The translations under genes were made by a program, and so were the position numbers. Source: a virus. Taken from it: a stretch of DNA of 64,000 nt. Position 1 is the first letter of the stretch. Each line of letters starts with the position of its first letter. Positions 8,128 to 15,864 of this stretch are shown piece by piece. The stretch lies in the IMG/VR virus record IMGVR_UViG_3300021957_004962, positions 1-64,000 of that record; one strand, 5' to 3'. The notes beneath the pieces were generated by a model. It made no database searches, was not told where the DNA came from, and worked only from the letters and a program-made list of their open reading frames with translations.

Positions 8128-9197
8128 GATACCAGTGTTAATAACTGTAGTATAGCTTGTGGATTAATTGTTTGTCTACCAGATGTTAAACTTTGTACAG
8201 CTCTTCTCATAAAGTCAGCGTCTTCTGGTGTAACATATTCTTGGCTCTCAAATTCTTGTATTTTAGACATAATAGCATTTTCATCAACTGGCAATTCATT
8301 ATCGCTTTCTGCTTCTTGCTGTATATTTCTACTATTTGATCCGCCTTTACTACGTATTGACTGCAAGTCATCTAACGCTTGTACTAATGCCCCAACTTTA
8401 GCTGCTAACACCTTATTACTGTTAAGTGCATAATTTGCATTACGAAAACCCTGTGTGCCTTGTTTCATCTGAGTTAACATTTGTGTTGTTTGATCGATTA
8501 CATTTTTCATCAAACTATCAATGTTCATAGTACCGTAACCTGGTACTGCTACTGTACTTTTGTTTGGTTCGTCTTTATTAAATTTATCTATTTTTTCACT
8601 GTAAATGTCTTTGTAACTTGTTTTGTTAAATGCTTTTACTAGTGCTAGCAACTCATCTGCATCCATGCTTATCTTTATTGTGTCAACTGTACTGTTGCCT
8701 AAGTTCATAGCAACTAACCATCTGTGATGTCCGTCAATAATATAGTTGTCTTGACTAACTATAATTGGTTTCTTTTTTGCACCTTTGAGTAGTTTAGTCA
8801 TTGATCTCTCAACACCAGCATCGCTAAATTCACCCTGTGTTGATTTGAATGTGTTAGCAGGAATATCTCTTTGCATCTCAAAAGTAGCACCGTTAGATTT
8901 TAAGTATTCAAAAAATTCTGGATAATCTTTTTTGGACACTTGTGGCATATCACTACGTTTAATACCTTTGGTATCCTTAGGATTAGGCTTAACTATTTTA
9001 AGTTCATTTACACCACGCCCTGGCATTGGAATCTGTTTTGTTGGTTTTACGGCTGTTTTACTTCTTGCTAAAGCTCCCATTTCACGATTGTAAGTAGCTT
9101 GACTCACTGGTCCACTCGCTTTAGCACCTTTTTTAAATGAAGTACCTGTTCTTAATCCTGCTGCGGCTGCAGGTAACCTTAAATCTTCAGCTTTCAT
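8124..9197 (-). CDS. ParB/sulfiredoxin-like packaged protein
   Basis: 357 aa from the ATG at 9197, directly after the TGA of the upstream gene. The first residues are MKAEDLRLPAAAAG. Residues about 85-190 include YPEFFEYLKSNGATF, KPIIVSQDNYIIDGHHRWLV and AMNLG. This DGHHRW signature is typical of ParB-like nuclease / sulfiredoxin folds (nucleotide-binding GxHR-type loop). The C-terminal half is helical. A longer reading upstream exists but overlaps the neighbouring gene out of frame, so it was rejected. Likely a head-packaged DNA- or nucleotide-acting protein. Confidence 0.7.
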   Translation of the reverse strand: MKAEDLRLPAAAAGLRTGTSFKKGAKASGPVSQATYNREMGALARSKTAVKPTKQIPMPGRGVNELKIVKPNPKDTKGIKRSDMPQVSKKDYPEFFEYLKSNGATFEMQRDIPANTFKSTQGEFSDAGVERSMTKLLKGAKKKPIIVSQDNYIIDGHHRWLVAMNLGNSTVDTIKISMDADELLALVKAFNKTSYKDIYSEKIDKFNKDEPNKSTVAVPGYGTMNIDSLMKNVIDQTTQMLTQMKQGTQGFRNANYALNSNKVLAAKVGALVQALDDLQSIRSKGGSNSRNIQQEAESDNELPVDENAIMSKIQEFESQEYVTPEDADFMRRAVQSLTSGRQTINPQAILQLLTLVS

Positions 9198-9198
9198 A

Positions 9199-9573
9199 TC
9201 ACCACTTTCTACATGACCAGTAACGTGCCTTAGTCTTTGGCCCTGGGTTATCGCAATTATGTCTTGCTCTAAAACTCTTACGTGCTTTTGGATTGCTTTT
9301 GCGTATACGCATTGTTGGACGTTTGGCACTAGTACCACCGTGTCCAAAGTTAACTTTGATAACATTGCCTTTTTTATTCTTAACATATACTTTAAACTTT
9401 TTAACATCGCCACGCATTGGCTTGTTTAGTTTAACTTTACGTCCTTGATACTCTGCTTCGAACAAATCACTTTCATCAATGCTGTATGCTAGATAGCCAT
9501 ATTCTTCATGGAAGTCTTGATCATCTTCTAGCGTAACTTCTTCTACTATTTGTATCACTTCATTAATTTTCAT
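9199..9573 (-). CDS. Conserved phage protein with basic C-terminal domain, CTS leader
   Basis: 124 aa. Starts MKINEVIQIVEE, followed by an acidic stretch and then a conserved basic domain (KLNKPMRGDVKKFKVYVKN, FRARHNCDNPG, ARYWSCRKW). I recognise this block at the ends of several head-associated proteins in marine T4-like phages. The two Cys near the end could bind metal. Function unknown; probably packaged. Confidence 0.75.
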   Translation of the reverse strand: MKINEVIQIVEEVTLEDDQDFHEEYGYLAYSIDESDLFEAEYQGRKVKLNKPMRGDVKKFKVYVKNKKGNVIKVNFGHGGTSAKRPTMRIRKSNPKARKSFRARHNCDNPGPKTKARYWSCRKW

Positions 9574-9575
9574 TA

Positions 9576-10178
9576 TTACATCCCTACTTGTGCCTTTAAT
9601 GCATCAAGTTTGGCGTCATATTTTTGTCCCCATCTCATAACTGCATTTTTAATTTTAGTAAACATAGAAGCAATGCCCTCACGTAGATTTAACATTTCTT
9701 GTATTGATTCTTCTTTTTTTGCAACTTTTAAGGCTGGTGCTTTTTGTGTTACTGTAACCATTTCTGATTTTAATCTAGTATATACTTCTGTTAACTCTGG
9801 TGTAAATTGTTTTTCGAGTGTTTCTAGTATCTTTTTATATTGTGGACTTTCAGTTGCTTTTGGATCTTTAGTCATAGTAAAAATAAATTGTAATGTGTCT
9901 ACAACTCTCGTACTTGCTGCATCTTCTGCATCAAATAAATCTGCAACATTTTCTCTTGATTGTTGCTTAATTTCAGCAGTTAGTTCTTTAGCTTCTTGTT
10001 TAATTTCTTCTAGCCTTGTTAATTTCATAGCTAACTTAGTATACACGCCGCTTTTATAACTGTTTAATTGTGCTACAACTTTGGTAGCAGATGCACCTTC
10101 GCTATCTGTGTAACTAACTTCTGGATTGCCTTCAATACGGCCCTCTACTAAATTAATTAAATTTCTCATGTTATCCAT
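9576..10178 (-). CDS. Helical CTS-leader head protein
   Basis: 200 aa. Starts MDNMRNLINLVEGR, with a possible cut after LVE. The remainder is almost wholly helical and charged (coiled-coil-like between residues 45 and 90 and at the C-terminus), as in T4 core or internal proteins. AGGAAG lies 8 nt before the ATG and a late promoter lies further upstream. First gene of the minus-strand packaged-protein operon. Confidence 0.7.
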   Translation of the reverse strand: MDNMRNLINLVEGRIEGNPEVSYTDSEGASATKVVAQLNSYKSGVYTKLAMKLTRLEEIKQEAKELTAEIKQQSRENVADLFDAEDAASTRVVDTLQFIFTMTKDPKATESPQYKKILETLEKQFTPELTEVYTRLKSEMVTVTQKAPALKVAKKEESIQEMLNLREGIASMFTKIKNAVMRWGQKYDAKLDALKAQVGM

Positions 10179-10197
10179 ATTAACTTCCTATCAAATG

Positions 10198-10205
10198 TAT
10201 TTATT
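10198..10205 (-). promoter_or_regulatory. T4-type late promoter (AATAAATA)
   Basis: GAATAAATACA, 19 nt upstream of the ATG at 10178. It probably drives the whole 1-10.2 kb operon late in infection. Confidence 0.65.
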
Positions 10206-10228
10206 CTCATTAGTTTGGATCTTCCATA

Positions 10229-10273
10229 AAAAAACCCTTAGTAAACTTTAAAGTATTTATGTGTTTACTAAGG
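10229..10273 (-). terminator. Intrinsic terminator
   Basis: On the minus strand CCCTTAGTAAAC and GTTTACTAAGGG form a 12-bp stem followed by seven T. It ends the transcript of the structural gene at 10293-10682. Confidence 0.85.
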
Positions 10274-10292
10274 GAAGAGTTTTATAATTTTA

Positions 10293-10682
10293 TTATGCTA
10301 GGTCTAGTATAACTGATACGCCAGCTTCAGCGGCACTGAGGTTCCACTGTACTTTTGTTTTTGATGCAAACTGTGTTCCTGAATCTGCTACTACTGTGCA
10401 AGTTCTACCAGAAATTTTACTTACAAAGTAAGTTCCGTTCACACTATCTTTACATTTGATAACCATTTCACCAGTAGCAGCTGGTACATCCGTTACTAGT
10501 TTGCAAATTTGGTCTGGTTGATCGACCCCAGACAGCGCAGTTGCTACTAGAAAACGCTTACTACCTTTTTGCTTGATTATATGAGCATTACCAAATAGTT
10601 GGGTAGTGTATGCGGCTGGTGCAATTTGGGCACCAGCGTCTGCTCGTGCGCCGAAATTTCTCTTGTTTAGTGGTCTTCCCAT
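10293..10682 (-). CDS. Probable virion structural protein, MGRPLNKR family (copy 1)
   Basis: 129 aa starting MGRPLNKRNFGARADAG, with later HIIKQKGSKRFLV and KISGRTCTV. A paralogue lies directly upstream (10793-11164). I know MGRPLNKR proteins as small, abundant virion-type proteins of T4-like marine phages. Rich in small residues and beta structure. Good SD (AAGGAGAAAA). It has its own late promoter and intrinsic terminator, fitting high late expression. Confidence 0.7.
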   Translation of the reverse strand: MGRPLNKRNFGARADAGAQIAPAAYTTQLFGNAHIIKQKGSKRFLVATALSGVDQPDQICKLVTDVPAATGEMVIKCKDSVNGTYFVSKISGRTCTVVADSGTQFASKTKVQWNLSAAEAGVSVILDLA

Positions 10683-10792
10683 TTGTTTTCTCCTTAAAAA
10701 GAAGTCCTATGCGAGTTCTAGTCGCTACGCTGTGGGTACAGCATAAGTCCTCTCATGAGTACTATTGGACATACGTATTTATGCTGCCTTAA
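10683..10792 (-). promoter_or_regulatory. Late promoter and leader, duplicated cassette copy 1
   Basis: A late promoter (CATAAATA at 10776-10783) is followed by a leader of about 85 nt with a hairpin-forming segment. The leader is nearly identical to the one upstream of the paralogue (11165-11264), so the gene and its control region were duplicated together. Confidence 0.7.
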
Positions 10793-11164
10793 TTATAGAA
10801 AGTCGATTACAACACTTTCATTAACCACGGCGCCAATTTTGTTCCAAGGAACTTTATCGCCTTGAGCAAATTGTGTACCTGTCTGTGGTTTAACTGTACA
10901 TGTTCTACCTGAGATTTTAGTAACATCATAAGTACCTGCTGCACTGTCTGTTACGTTAATTCTCACTTCGCCTACGCCTGGTGCGCCTGCTCCTAATGAA
11001 CAAACTGCTTCACTTCCGCCTACATCACATAGAAAACGCTTGCTGCCTGTTTGCTTTACAATATGACCTGCGCTTGCGCCAGCACCTACGTCTGCTGTTA
11101 CCCTGATCTGGAACCCATCATTACCTGGATTGCCAAAGTGTCTTTTGTTTAGTGGTCTTCCCAT
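10793..11164 (-). CDS. Probable virion structural protein, MGRPLNKR family (copy 2)
   Basis: 123 aa, MGRPLNKRHFGNPGNDG. It is a paralogue of the 10293-10682 protein, with shared HIVKQTGSKRFLC, GTYDVTKISGRTCTV and GTQFAQGDKVPWN. No enzyme motif. Strong SD, own late promoter. Confidence 0.7.
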   Translation of the reverse strand: MGRPLNKRHFGNPGNDGFQIRVTADVGAGASAGHIVKQTGSKRFLCDVGGSEAVCSLGAGAPGVGEVRINVTDSAAGTYDVTKISGRTCTVKPQTGTQFAQGDKVPWNKIGAVVNESVVIDFL

Positions 11165-11264
11165 TTGTTTTCTCCTTAAAAAGAAGTCCTACGCCCGTTC
11201 TATGGGCTACGCTGTGGTGCAGCATAAGTCCTCTCATGAGTACTATTGGACACACGTATTTAGT
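11165..11264 (-). promoter_or_regulatory. Late promoter and leader, duplicated cassette copy 2
   Basis: ACTAAATA at 11257-11264 plus a leader that matches the 10683-10792 leader nearly base for base, except a changed but still self-complementary loop region. Confidence 0.7.
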
Positions 11265-11272
11265 GGAGATTG

Positions 11273-11830
11273 TTATTTAAATTTGCTTACATTACTAGCA
11301 TAAAAATCAACTAGTTGTTTATTATCTGCACTTGGCTGTTTTCTGTAAGACTCTGGTAAATCGTCCCAGGGACGCATTGCTGGATGAGTTTTTTCTTGCA
11401 TACTTAAATTTAACCCGTAGCGCCAGCCTTTGTGTTGCTTGTCTTGTATCCAAGCATTATGTTGCTGTCTTGAATATGTATCTTCTAATATACTACGAGC
11501 ACCTTCGTCTAAATCAATGTCATAATCAAAAGGATGACCAAAGTCTGCATCTACACGATATACGTTACTTGATTCTATTTGAAAATCATGATCTGCAATT
11601 CTCATATACCCTTCAACAATTACTTCTGCTTCGTTAGCAGTAAGATGTCTTACTAGCGGTATTAAGTACAAATACGAATCAGCTTGTGTAGCCATAACAA
11701 AACTATTAGTTTCGTCATCACTCATAATAACATCTTCTGGTGTAAGCATGTCAACAGTTAAATACCAACGCTGAATTACTTCAGCATTAAGTGGCTTATC
11801 TGTTCTTTGTAGTATATAAAAATCTTGCAT
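11273..11830 (-). CDS. RyR-domain protein
   Basis: 185 aa. Residues 125-165 contain HNAWIQDKQHKGWRYG and EKTHPAMRPWDDLPE, the pattern of the RyR repeat (E/H..W...K...GW.YG...K.HP...P..L). The N-terminal 120 residues are acidic and of unknown fold. RyR repeats occur in bacterial and phage proteins, possibly as ligand or nucleotide-binding modules. The role here is unknown. Confidence 0.7.
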   Translation of the reverse strand: MQDFYILQRTDKPLNAEVIQRWYLTVDMLTPEDVIMSDDETNSFVMATQADSYLYLIPLVRHLTANEAEVIVEGYMRIADHDFQIESSNVYRVDADFGHPFDYDIDLDEGARSILEDTYSRQQHNAWIQDKQHKGWRYGLNLSMQEKTHPAMRPWDDLPESYRKQPSADNKQLVDFYASNVSKFK

Positions 11831-12073
11831 TTAGTCCATGTCCACAACCCATCCACCGTCACGGAAATCCGCAACAACAGGGTCACCCATATTAACATCT
11901 TTAATTTTAACTTTGAGAATAGGCATCATTCTATGGTCTAATTCTTGACTAATAATCTGTGCATCCATCATACCTCGATCAGATCCGAATCCACTGTTTA
12001 TTACTCTAACTTGAATCATTTGCGAATCTTCTGAGATACCAGCATTGCGTTTTAATAAATCTAATTCGTTCAT
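11831..12073 (-). CDS. Hypothetical small phage protein
   Basis: 80 aa (MNELDLLKRNAGIS...). This start was chosen over an earlier in-frame ATG because AAAGGA lies 8 nt upstream and a late-type motif overlaps the longer reading. The protein is a mix of strands with a Trp-containing C-terminus, FRDGGWVVDMD. No family recognised. Confidence 0.65.
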   Translation of the reverse strand: MNELDLLKRNAGISEDSQMIQVRVINSGFGSDRGMMDAQIISQELDHRMMPILKVKIKDVNMGDPVVADFRDGGWVVDMD

Positions 12074-12096
12074 AACATTGTCCTTTGTATTAACAA

Positions 12097-12104
12097 TATT
12101 TATG
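12097..12104 (-). promoter_or_regulatory. Possible late promoter (CATAAATA)
   Basis: Located 24 nt upstream of the ATG at 12073 and overlapping the last codons of the upstream gene. Confidence 0.45.
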
Positions 12105-12363
12105 CTTCGCACACACCTAACACACCTGGATTAATCCACTCTGCAAACAATCCACATGTGTCCAGCACATCATTAATTTCACGCTTAACACCAAACAAGT
12201 ATTCTGGCTCATTCATGTATTCACCATAGTAGTCGGCCCAAACAACTGTATCGTTATCTTCACCGCTAATACGAAATGTATCTTCGCCATTATAACCGCC
12301 TTCGATTACTGGCACCCCCATTTTCTTCAGTGCATTGAATGCTGTTCTATAATTACGTTTCAT
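12100..12363 (-). CDS. Hypothetical small phage protein
   Basis: 87 aa, acidic. Opens MKRNYRTAFNALKKMGVPV, then DNDTVVWADYYGEYM. AAGGA precedes the start. No family recognised. Lies downstream of the palindromic-spacer promoter at 12737. Confidence 0.65.
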   Translation of the reverse strand: MKRNYRTAFNALKKMGVPVIEGGYNGEDTFRISGEDNDTVVWADYYGEYMNEPEYLFGVKREINDVLDTCGLFAEWINPGVLGVCEA

Positions 12364-12374
12364 TTTATTAATCC

Positions 12375-12704
12375 TTATGTAGTGTAAGTTTCACCTGTGA
12401 ATATATTTACCATATCAACACCTGGTCCCATTGCACCAGCTGCCATCATACGTTCTTCTGCAATTTGTTCTGGACTGCGATTTGCTTGTGCTGTTCTATA
12501 TTCTGCAAATATTTCTTTAAGATGCTCTTTACGGGCATCTGCAGTTGCATTAACAATAGCGGTATCTACAAGTCCTGCTTCTAAAAGCTCTGCCATTGCA
12601 TCTGCCATAAGCGGACGAAACTCACCACTATCAAACAACCAACCTGCGGCGCCATTTTGCATTTTAACTTCACCGTTATTGAATTTATTGATCATATAGC
12701 TCAT
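12375..12704 (-). CDS. Hypothetical phage protein
   Basis: 109 aa (MSYMINKFNNGE...). The ATG at 12704 was chosen because AAGGAA lies 7 nt upstream; longer readings would start inside the promoter. The centre is helical and Ala-rich. No family recognised. First gene under the promoter at 12737-12765. Confidence 0.65.
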   Translation of the reverse strand: MSYMINKFNNGEVKMQNGAAGWLFDSGEFRPLMADAMAELLEAGLVDTAIVNATADARKEHLKEIFAEYRTAQANRSPEQIAEERMMAAGAMGPGVDMVNIFTGETYTT

Positions 12705-12736
12705 TGTGTGTTCCTTTTTGTTTAACTTATACACAT

Positions 12737-12765
12737 ACCATAGCACCAAGACGTCTTGGTGTCAA
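12737..12765 (-). promoter_or_regulatory. Sigma70-type promoter with palindromic spacer (class A)
   Basis: TTGACA, 17-bp spacer, TATGGT. The spacer region holds the perfect 18-bp palindrome CACCAAGACGTCTTGGTG. Drives 12375-12704 and probably the next genes. Confidence 0.75.
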
Positions 12766-13106
12766 TCACTTTCTTTTGCTCTATAAAACTCTTCTAAATC
12801 AAAATCTGCGGCGGCTTCAACTGCATCTTCAAACACTGTAAACGGATCTACACCTTTGACCGTATCATAACCTCTTATAGTAGCTTGTACACCATCTCCT
12901 GGAAACGCTGTAACACAACCAACTGTAGTATAATGAAAGCCATCTTCTGTATATTTGATATTCCAAATTGGAAGATCATATGCCCACTCACCGTTTTGAG
13001 TTTCACGCTCAAAGCTAAAACGTATTGATTTATTAGAGCCTGACTTATTAACGTAACGGTTCCAAATTCCAAATCCGGTTTCTGCTGTGCTTAACTGAGT
13101 TTGCAT
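12762..13106 (-). CDS. Hypothetical phage protein
   Basis: 114 aa, mostly strands with aromatic residues (GFGIWNRYV, WAYDLPIWNIKY). Acidic C-terminus. SD AAGGAAG. Its last codons overlap the next promoter's -35 box. No family recognised. Confidence 0.65.
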   Translation of the reverse strand: MQTQLSTAETGFGIWNRYVNKSGSNKSIRFSFERETQNGEWAYDLPIWNIKYTEDGFHYTTVGCVTAFPGDGVQATIRGYDTVKGVDPFTVFEDAVEAAADFDLEEFYRAKESD

Positions 13107-13145
13107 TTTGTCTTCCTTCTTTGTTATGTTGTTTTCTATGTACTA

Positions 13146-13174
13146 CATATAGCACCAATACGTCTTGGTGTCAA
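13146..13174 (-). promoter_or_regulatory. Sigma70-type promoter with palindromic spacer (class A)
   Basis: TTGACA, 17-bp spacer, TATATG, with the palindrome CACCAAGACGTATTGGTG (one mismatch). Drives 12762-13106. Confidence 0.75.
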
Positions 13175-13195
13175 CACTTAATTGTAAGAAATCAT

Positions 13196-13220
13196 AAAAA
13201 AAGACGCATCGAAATGCGCC
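13196..13220 (-). terminator. Intrinsic terminator
   Basis: On the minus strand GGCGCAT-TTCG-ATGCGTC forms a stem, followed by a run of seven T. Ends the 13246-13593 transcript. Confidence 0.85.
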
Positions 13221-13245
13221 TTCTTCTGGGGATATTCTTTATAAT

Positions 13246-13593
13246 TTAGAATTCAAAATCGACTACTGTTGCACCTGATAAGTCATAATTATTTGATCCA
13301 ACGTTTAGTCCGTTTGCTGTTGGTCCTAATACCCTTAGTGCGTCCTGTAATGTCGCCGCTTTCCATTTACCACCATGTAACATAATACGAAATGCACCAG
13401 CAGTATCTTCTACTCCTACTGCAATAATATTTGAAAATTCTTCAATACATCTTGTAATTGCGTCCATAGCTTCGCCTGGATTAGTTTCATTTGCCAGTGT
13501 TGCACCACCATCAATTGTAAACATTTCTACATCTTCGGCAATTCCATTTGTGTGGCTAAATGCATTTAAATTGTTTGTTGCTCTTGCTACCAT
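13246..13593 (-). CDS. Probable small virion protein
   Basis: 115 aa, rich in Gly/Ala/Asn/Thr. No signal peptide or enzyme motif. It shares an outline with the 84-aa protein next upstream (alternating helix, strand and GG turn: FRIMLHGGKW versus MHFAIQGGGA), so the two may be distant paralogues. Late promoter, SD and terminator make it a monocistronic late unit, which fits a structural protein. Confidence 0.55.
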   Translation of the reverse strand: MVARATNNLNAFSHTNGIAEDVEMFTIDGGATLANETNPGEAMDAITRCIEEFSNIIAVGVEDTAGAFRIMLHGGKWKAATLQDALRVLGPTANGLNVGSNNYDLSGATVVDFEF

Positions 13594-13618
13594 TTTAATC
13601 TCCTATATACTCTACCTG

Positions 13619-13626
13619 TATTTAGT
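13619..13626 (-). promoter_or_regulatory. Late promoter (ACTAAATA)
   Basis: Located 25 nt upstream of the ATG at 13593, with AGGAG between. Confidence 0.55.
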
Positions 13627-13627
13627 C

Positions 13628-13660
13628 ATAAAAAAAGCAGTGCCGAAACACTGCTTTTAT
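13628..13660 (-). terminator. Intrinsic terminator
   Basis: Minus strand: AAAGCAGTG-TTTCGG-CACTGC followed by a T run. Ends the 13678-13932 transcript. Confidence 0.8.
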
Positions 13661-13677
13661 TTTAGTATTACTAAAAC

Positions 13678-13932
13678 TTAGTCTTCAAATGTTGCAACAA
13701 TTGCTGTTGCTTCTGCGCCTGTTGGGTTAGCTACTGCACCGCCACCTTGGATTGCAAAGTGCATTGTTCCGCCGTGTGCGCCGTCGACGCCTGCAATTGT
13801 GTGTCCTGCTGCGCCTACTGCTTTTTCAAATGCATCTAATGCCGCTTGATCTGATGGTGCTGCTGAAACGATTTGTGTTACTGAACCTAAGCCGTTGCCT
13901 GCTTTGGTTGCTGCGTTTGTTGTTAAAGCCAT
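13678..13932 (-). CDS. Probable small virion protein
   Basis: 84 aa, Ala/Gly-rich (MALTTNAATKAGNGLG...). No family recognised. Strong SD (AGAGGAGA), late promoter upstream and terminator downstream suggest an abundant late product. Confidence 0.55.
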   Translation of the reverse strand: MALTTNAATKAGNGLGSVTQIVSAAPSDQAALDAFEKAVGAAGHTIAGVDGAHGGTMHFAIQGGGAVANPTGAEATAIVATFED

Positions 13933-13978
13933 TTCTGGTCTCCTCTAAAAATTCATTACACTATATTGTGTACCTATA

Positions 13979-13986
13979 TATTTATT
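13979..13986 (-). promoter_or_regulatory. Late promoter (AATAAATA)
   Basis: Upstream of the gene at 13678-13932, with the start 47 nt downstream. Confidence 0.5.
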
Positions 13987-14002
13987 TATCTATTTTATGT
14001 GT

Positions 14003-14668
14003 TTAAATCTGTTTAACTTCAATTAATTTTACAAGTGCCGTCCATCTAATAGTACTTGAAGCTCTTCCACTGCCTGAAACATTTAGTGAAGTATCATTAG
14101 AGGTTAGGCCGATTATAGCATCTAAATCAAATCCTGGTCCAGATGAAATAGTAGTTTTTTGTTCATTAATTTTACTCATACTACCATAATTGTCAACATT
14201 GATTGCACCAGTAAATTGTATGGCGGCATGATTAGTTCCTGCATTACCTCTGCCTATTACATCAATTTCATAAAAATAAGTTGTATTATTATCTAAGATA
14301 ATTTTATTATTGAGTGAATCTCTATAAAGTTCTGATACTGTGTTATTAACTGTTGTGCCGTATAACACATATTCATATTTTGTAACAGGATCAATAGTCT
14401 CGTCAGATTCTAATAGTGCAGCACCTGTAATTGTTATTTGAGTATCAGTAAGCTCAACAACACTGCTAGTTGCAAAATCAGTAATACCAGTTAAACCACC
14501 ACCGCCTCCGCCACCACCGCCTTGTAATACTATACCGCCTGGTGTCACGCCGTCACTGAGTCTAAATGATCTAGTTGCAAGATCAAAAAATAGTCTATTC
14601 TTTTCGCCTACATAATCAGGACCATCAAGTTTTTTATTAAGACTAGTAACTAATTTTTGAACAGACAT
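14003..14668 (-). CDS. Tail-fibre-like virion protein with Mtd-N-type start
   Basis: 221 aa. Residues 20-48 (NRLFFDLATRSFRLSDGVTP) match the N-terminal tropism-determinant repeat (A...L.Y...T..fkiGDG.tp) that anchors phage fibre proteins. A run of nine Gly then acts as a hinge, followed by a beta-rich domain (about 160 aa). It could be a short fibre or head decoration. Abuts the next gene with no gap. Confidence 0.6.
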   Translation of the reverse strand: MSVQKLVTSLNKKLDGPDYVGEKNRLFFDLATRSFRLSDGVTPGGIVLQGGGGGGGGGLTGITDFATSSVVELTDTQITITGAALLESDETIDPVTKYEYVLYGTTVNNTVSELYRDSLNNKIILDNNTTYFYEIDVIGRGNAGTNHAAIQFTGAINVDNYGSMSKINEQKTTISSGPGFDLDAIIGLTSNDTSLNVSGSGRASSTIRWTALVKLIEVKQI

Positions 14669-14995
14669 TTATTCCACCTCTGCGCCGTTGCCACCATCCT
14701 GTACTAAACCCAACGCCTTGCGAAAATTATCCATACTGTCATTATCAATTTGTTCTTGTTCATCTGATGGGATATCATCAGATGTAATTTTATCAATTGC
14801 TTCACTATCTTTACCTAATGCAGCTTTTTTAAGTTCTAAGTTTTGCTGTAATGGTGGAACCATTAATGGATCTGGGTCAAGTCCATCAGACTTTTCATAA
14901 CCATCATCATTTTGTCCCATATCAATTTCAGGATCGCCGTCACCATTAATCTTAATATTAATTGGTACGTTAATTGTAAATTCTTTAGCTTTCAT
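14669..14995 (-). CDS. Conserved acidic phage protein
   Basis: 108 aa (MKAKEFTINVPINIKING...). The block MVPPLQQNLELKKA is conserved in marine T4-like phages; function unknown. Very acidic. Overlaps the upstream small gene by 11 nt in another frame, pointing to translational coupling. Confidence 0.7.
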   Translation of the reverse strand: MKAKEFTINVPINIKINGDGDPEIDMGQNDDGYEKSDGLDPDPLMVPPLQQNLELKKAALGKDSEAIDKITSDDIPSDEQEQIDNDSMDNFRKALGLVQDGGNGAEVE

Positions 14996-15155
14996 CTTTA
15001 ATAATCTCCACTAATTTACCAGCGCCGACTAGAGCTTGTACTGCTTCTTCTATAGTGGAGATTATTTCTCCGTTAAGTATCTCTGATGCTGATTGATCGT
15101 CTCGAATTAGTTCGCTTACTTTAATAACGACCATATCTTCATTCATCTTTGCCAT
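14985..15155 (-). CDS. Small acidic protein
   Basis: 56 aa (MAKMNEDMVVIKVSELIRDD...), probably all helical. AGGA lies 9 nt upstream and a late promoter at 15181. Function unknown; co-transcribed with the fibre-like protein. Confidence 0.65.
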   Translation of the reverse strand: MAKMNEDMVVIKVSELIRDDQSASEILNGEIISTIEEAVQALVGAGKLVEIIKDES

Positions 15156-15180
15156 AGCACAATATCCTATTAGTTACATG

Positions 15181-15188
15181 TATTTATT
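15181..15188 (-). promoter_or_regulatory. Late promoter (AATAAATA)
   Basis: TAATAAATACA overlaps the stop codon of the upstream gene and lies 25 nt before the ATG at 15155. Confidence 0.6.
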
Positions 15189-15864
15189 ACAGTTCATTTA
15201 TTAGAACACATTTTTTGGTTGATGTTATGTGTTTCTTAAACATCAGATGCAATGTGGCAACATCATCATATTCTTTTAAAAATATAGTACCAGTGTTAGT
15301 ATAAGGATCGTGCATTGTCTTGTGCCTAATAGACCGCTTCATAATATGATTCATCTGATAATTATTTGCGTCAAATGTTTCATCAACAAACTCAAAAATT
15401 TCAGACAGTATGTCGAGTGGTTGTCTACCATGTCTAGTAAAGCTAACCTTATATCTAAATTTATTATACCAAAGTTCTTTTTTTGTTACCAAGTCTAAAT
15501 TATCAATCATAAGCTCTTGATGTTTTTGGTTAATAGGCCCTTGTATTTGCAATATATCTTCACCCCAACGATCTACTAATTTAGATATTAAATTATGTTC
15601 AGTCAGATATACAAAAAACTTTCTGTCTCGCCTAACCTTCCAACGTTCATATCCTAATTGATTTTTTAAAAGTGAGTTGATGTCCATATTACGTATCATA
15701 CAAGTTCTCCATGCATTCTCATGCTCTAGATCTTTATAAAATCCACGTCTAAAGAACTCTGGTTGCCAAAACTGAATACGCCAAGGAAACTTTTTATAAT
15801 ATATTCCAGTAGCATAGGTAAATTCTGGTAAATTTTTAATTTGTTGTAATGTTAATACTGCCAT
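15187..15864 (-). CDS. Conserved hypothetical phage protein
   Basis: 225 aa, rich in aromatic and basic residues (FPWRIQFWQPEFFRRG, ERWKVRRDRKFFVY). No signal peptide or enzyme motif. Starts inside the 3' end of clpA (overlap 29 nt). No family recognised. Confidence 0.65.
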   Translation of the reverse strand: MAVLTLQQIKNLPEFTYATGIYYKKFPWRIQFWQPEFFRRGFYKDLEHENAWRTCMIRNMDINSLLKNQLGYERWKVRRDRKFFVYLTEHNLISKLVDRWGEDILQIQGPINQKHQELMIDNLDLVTKKELWYNKFRYKVSFTRHGRQPLDILSEIFEFVDETFDANNYQMNHIMKRSIRHKTMHDPYTNTGTIFLKEYDDVATLHLMFKKHITSTKKCVLINEL

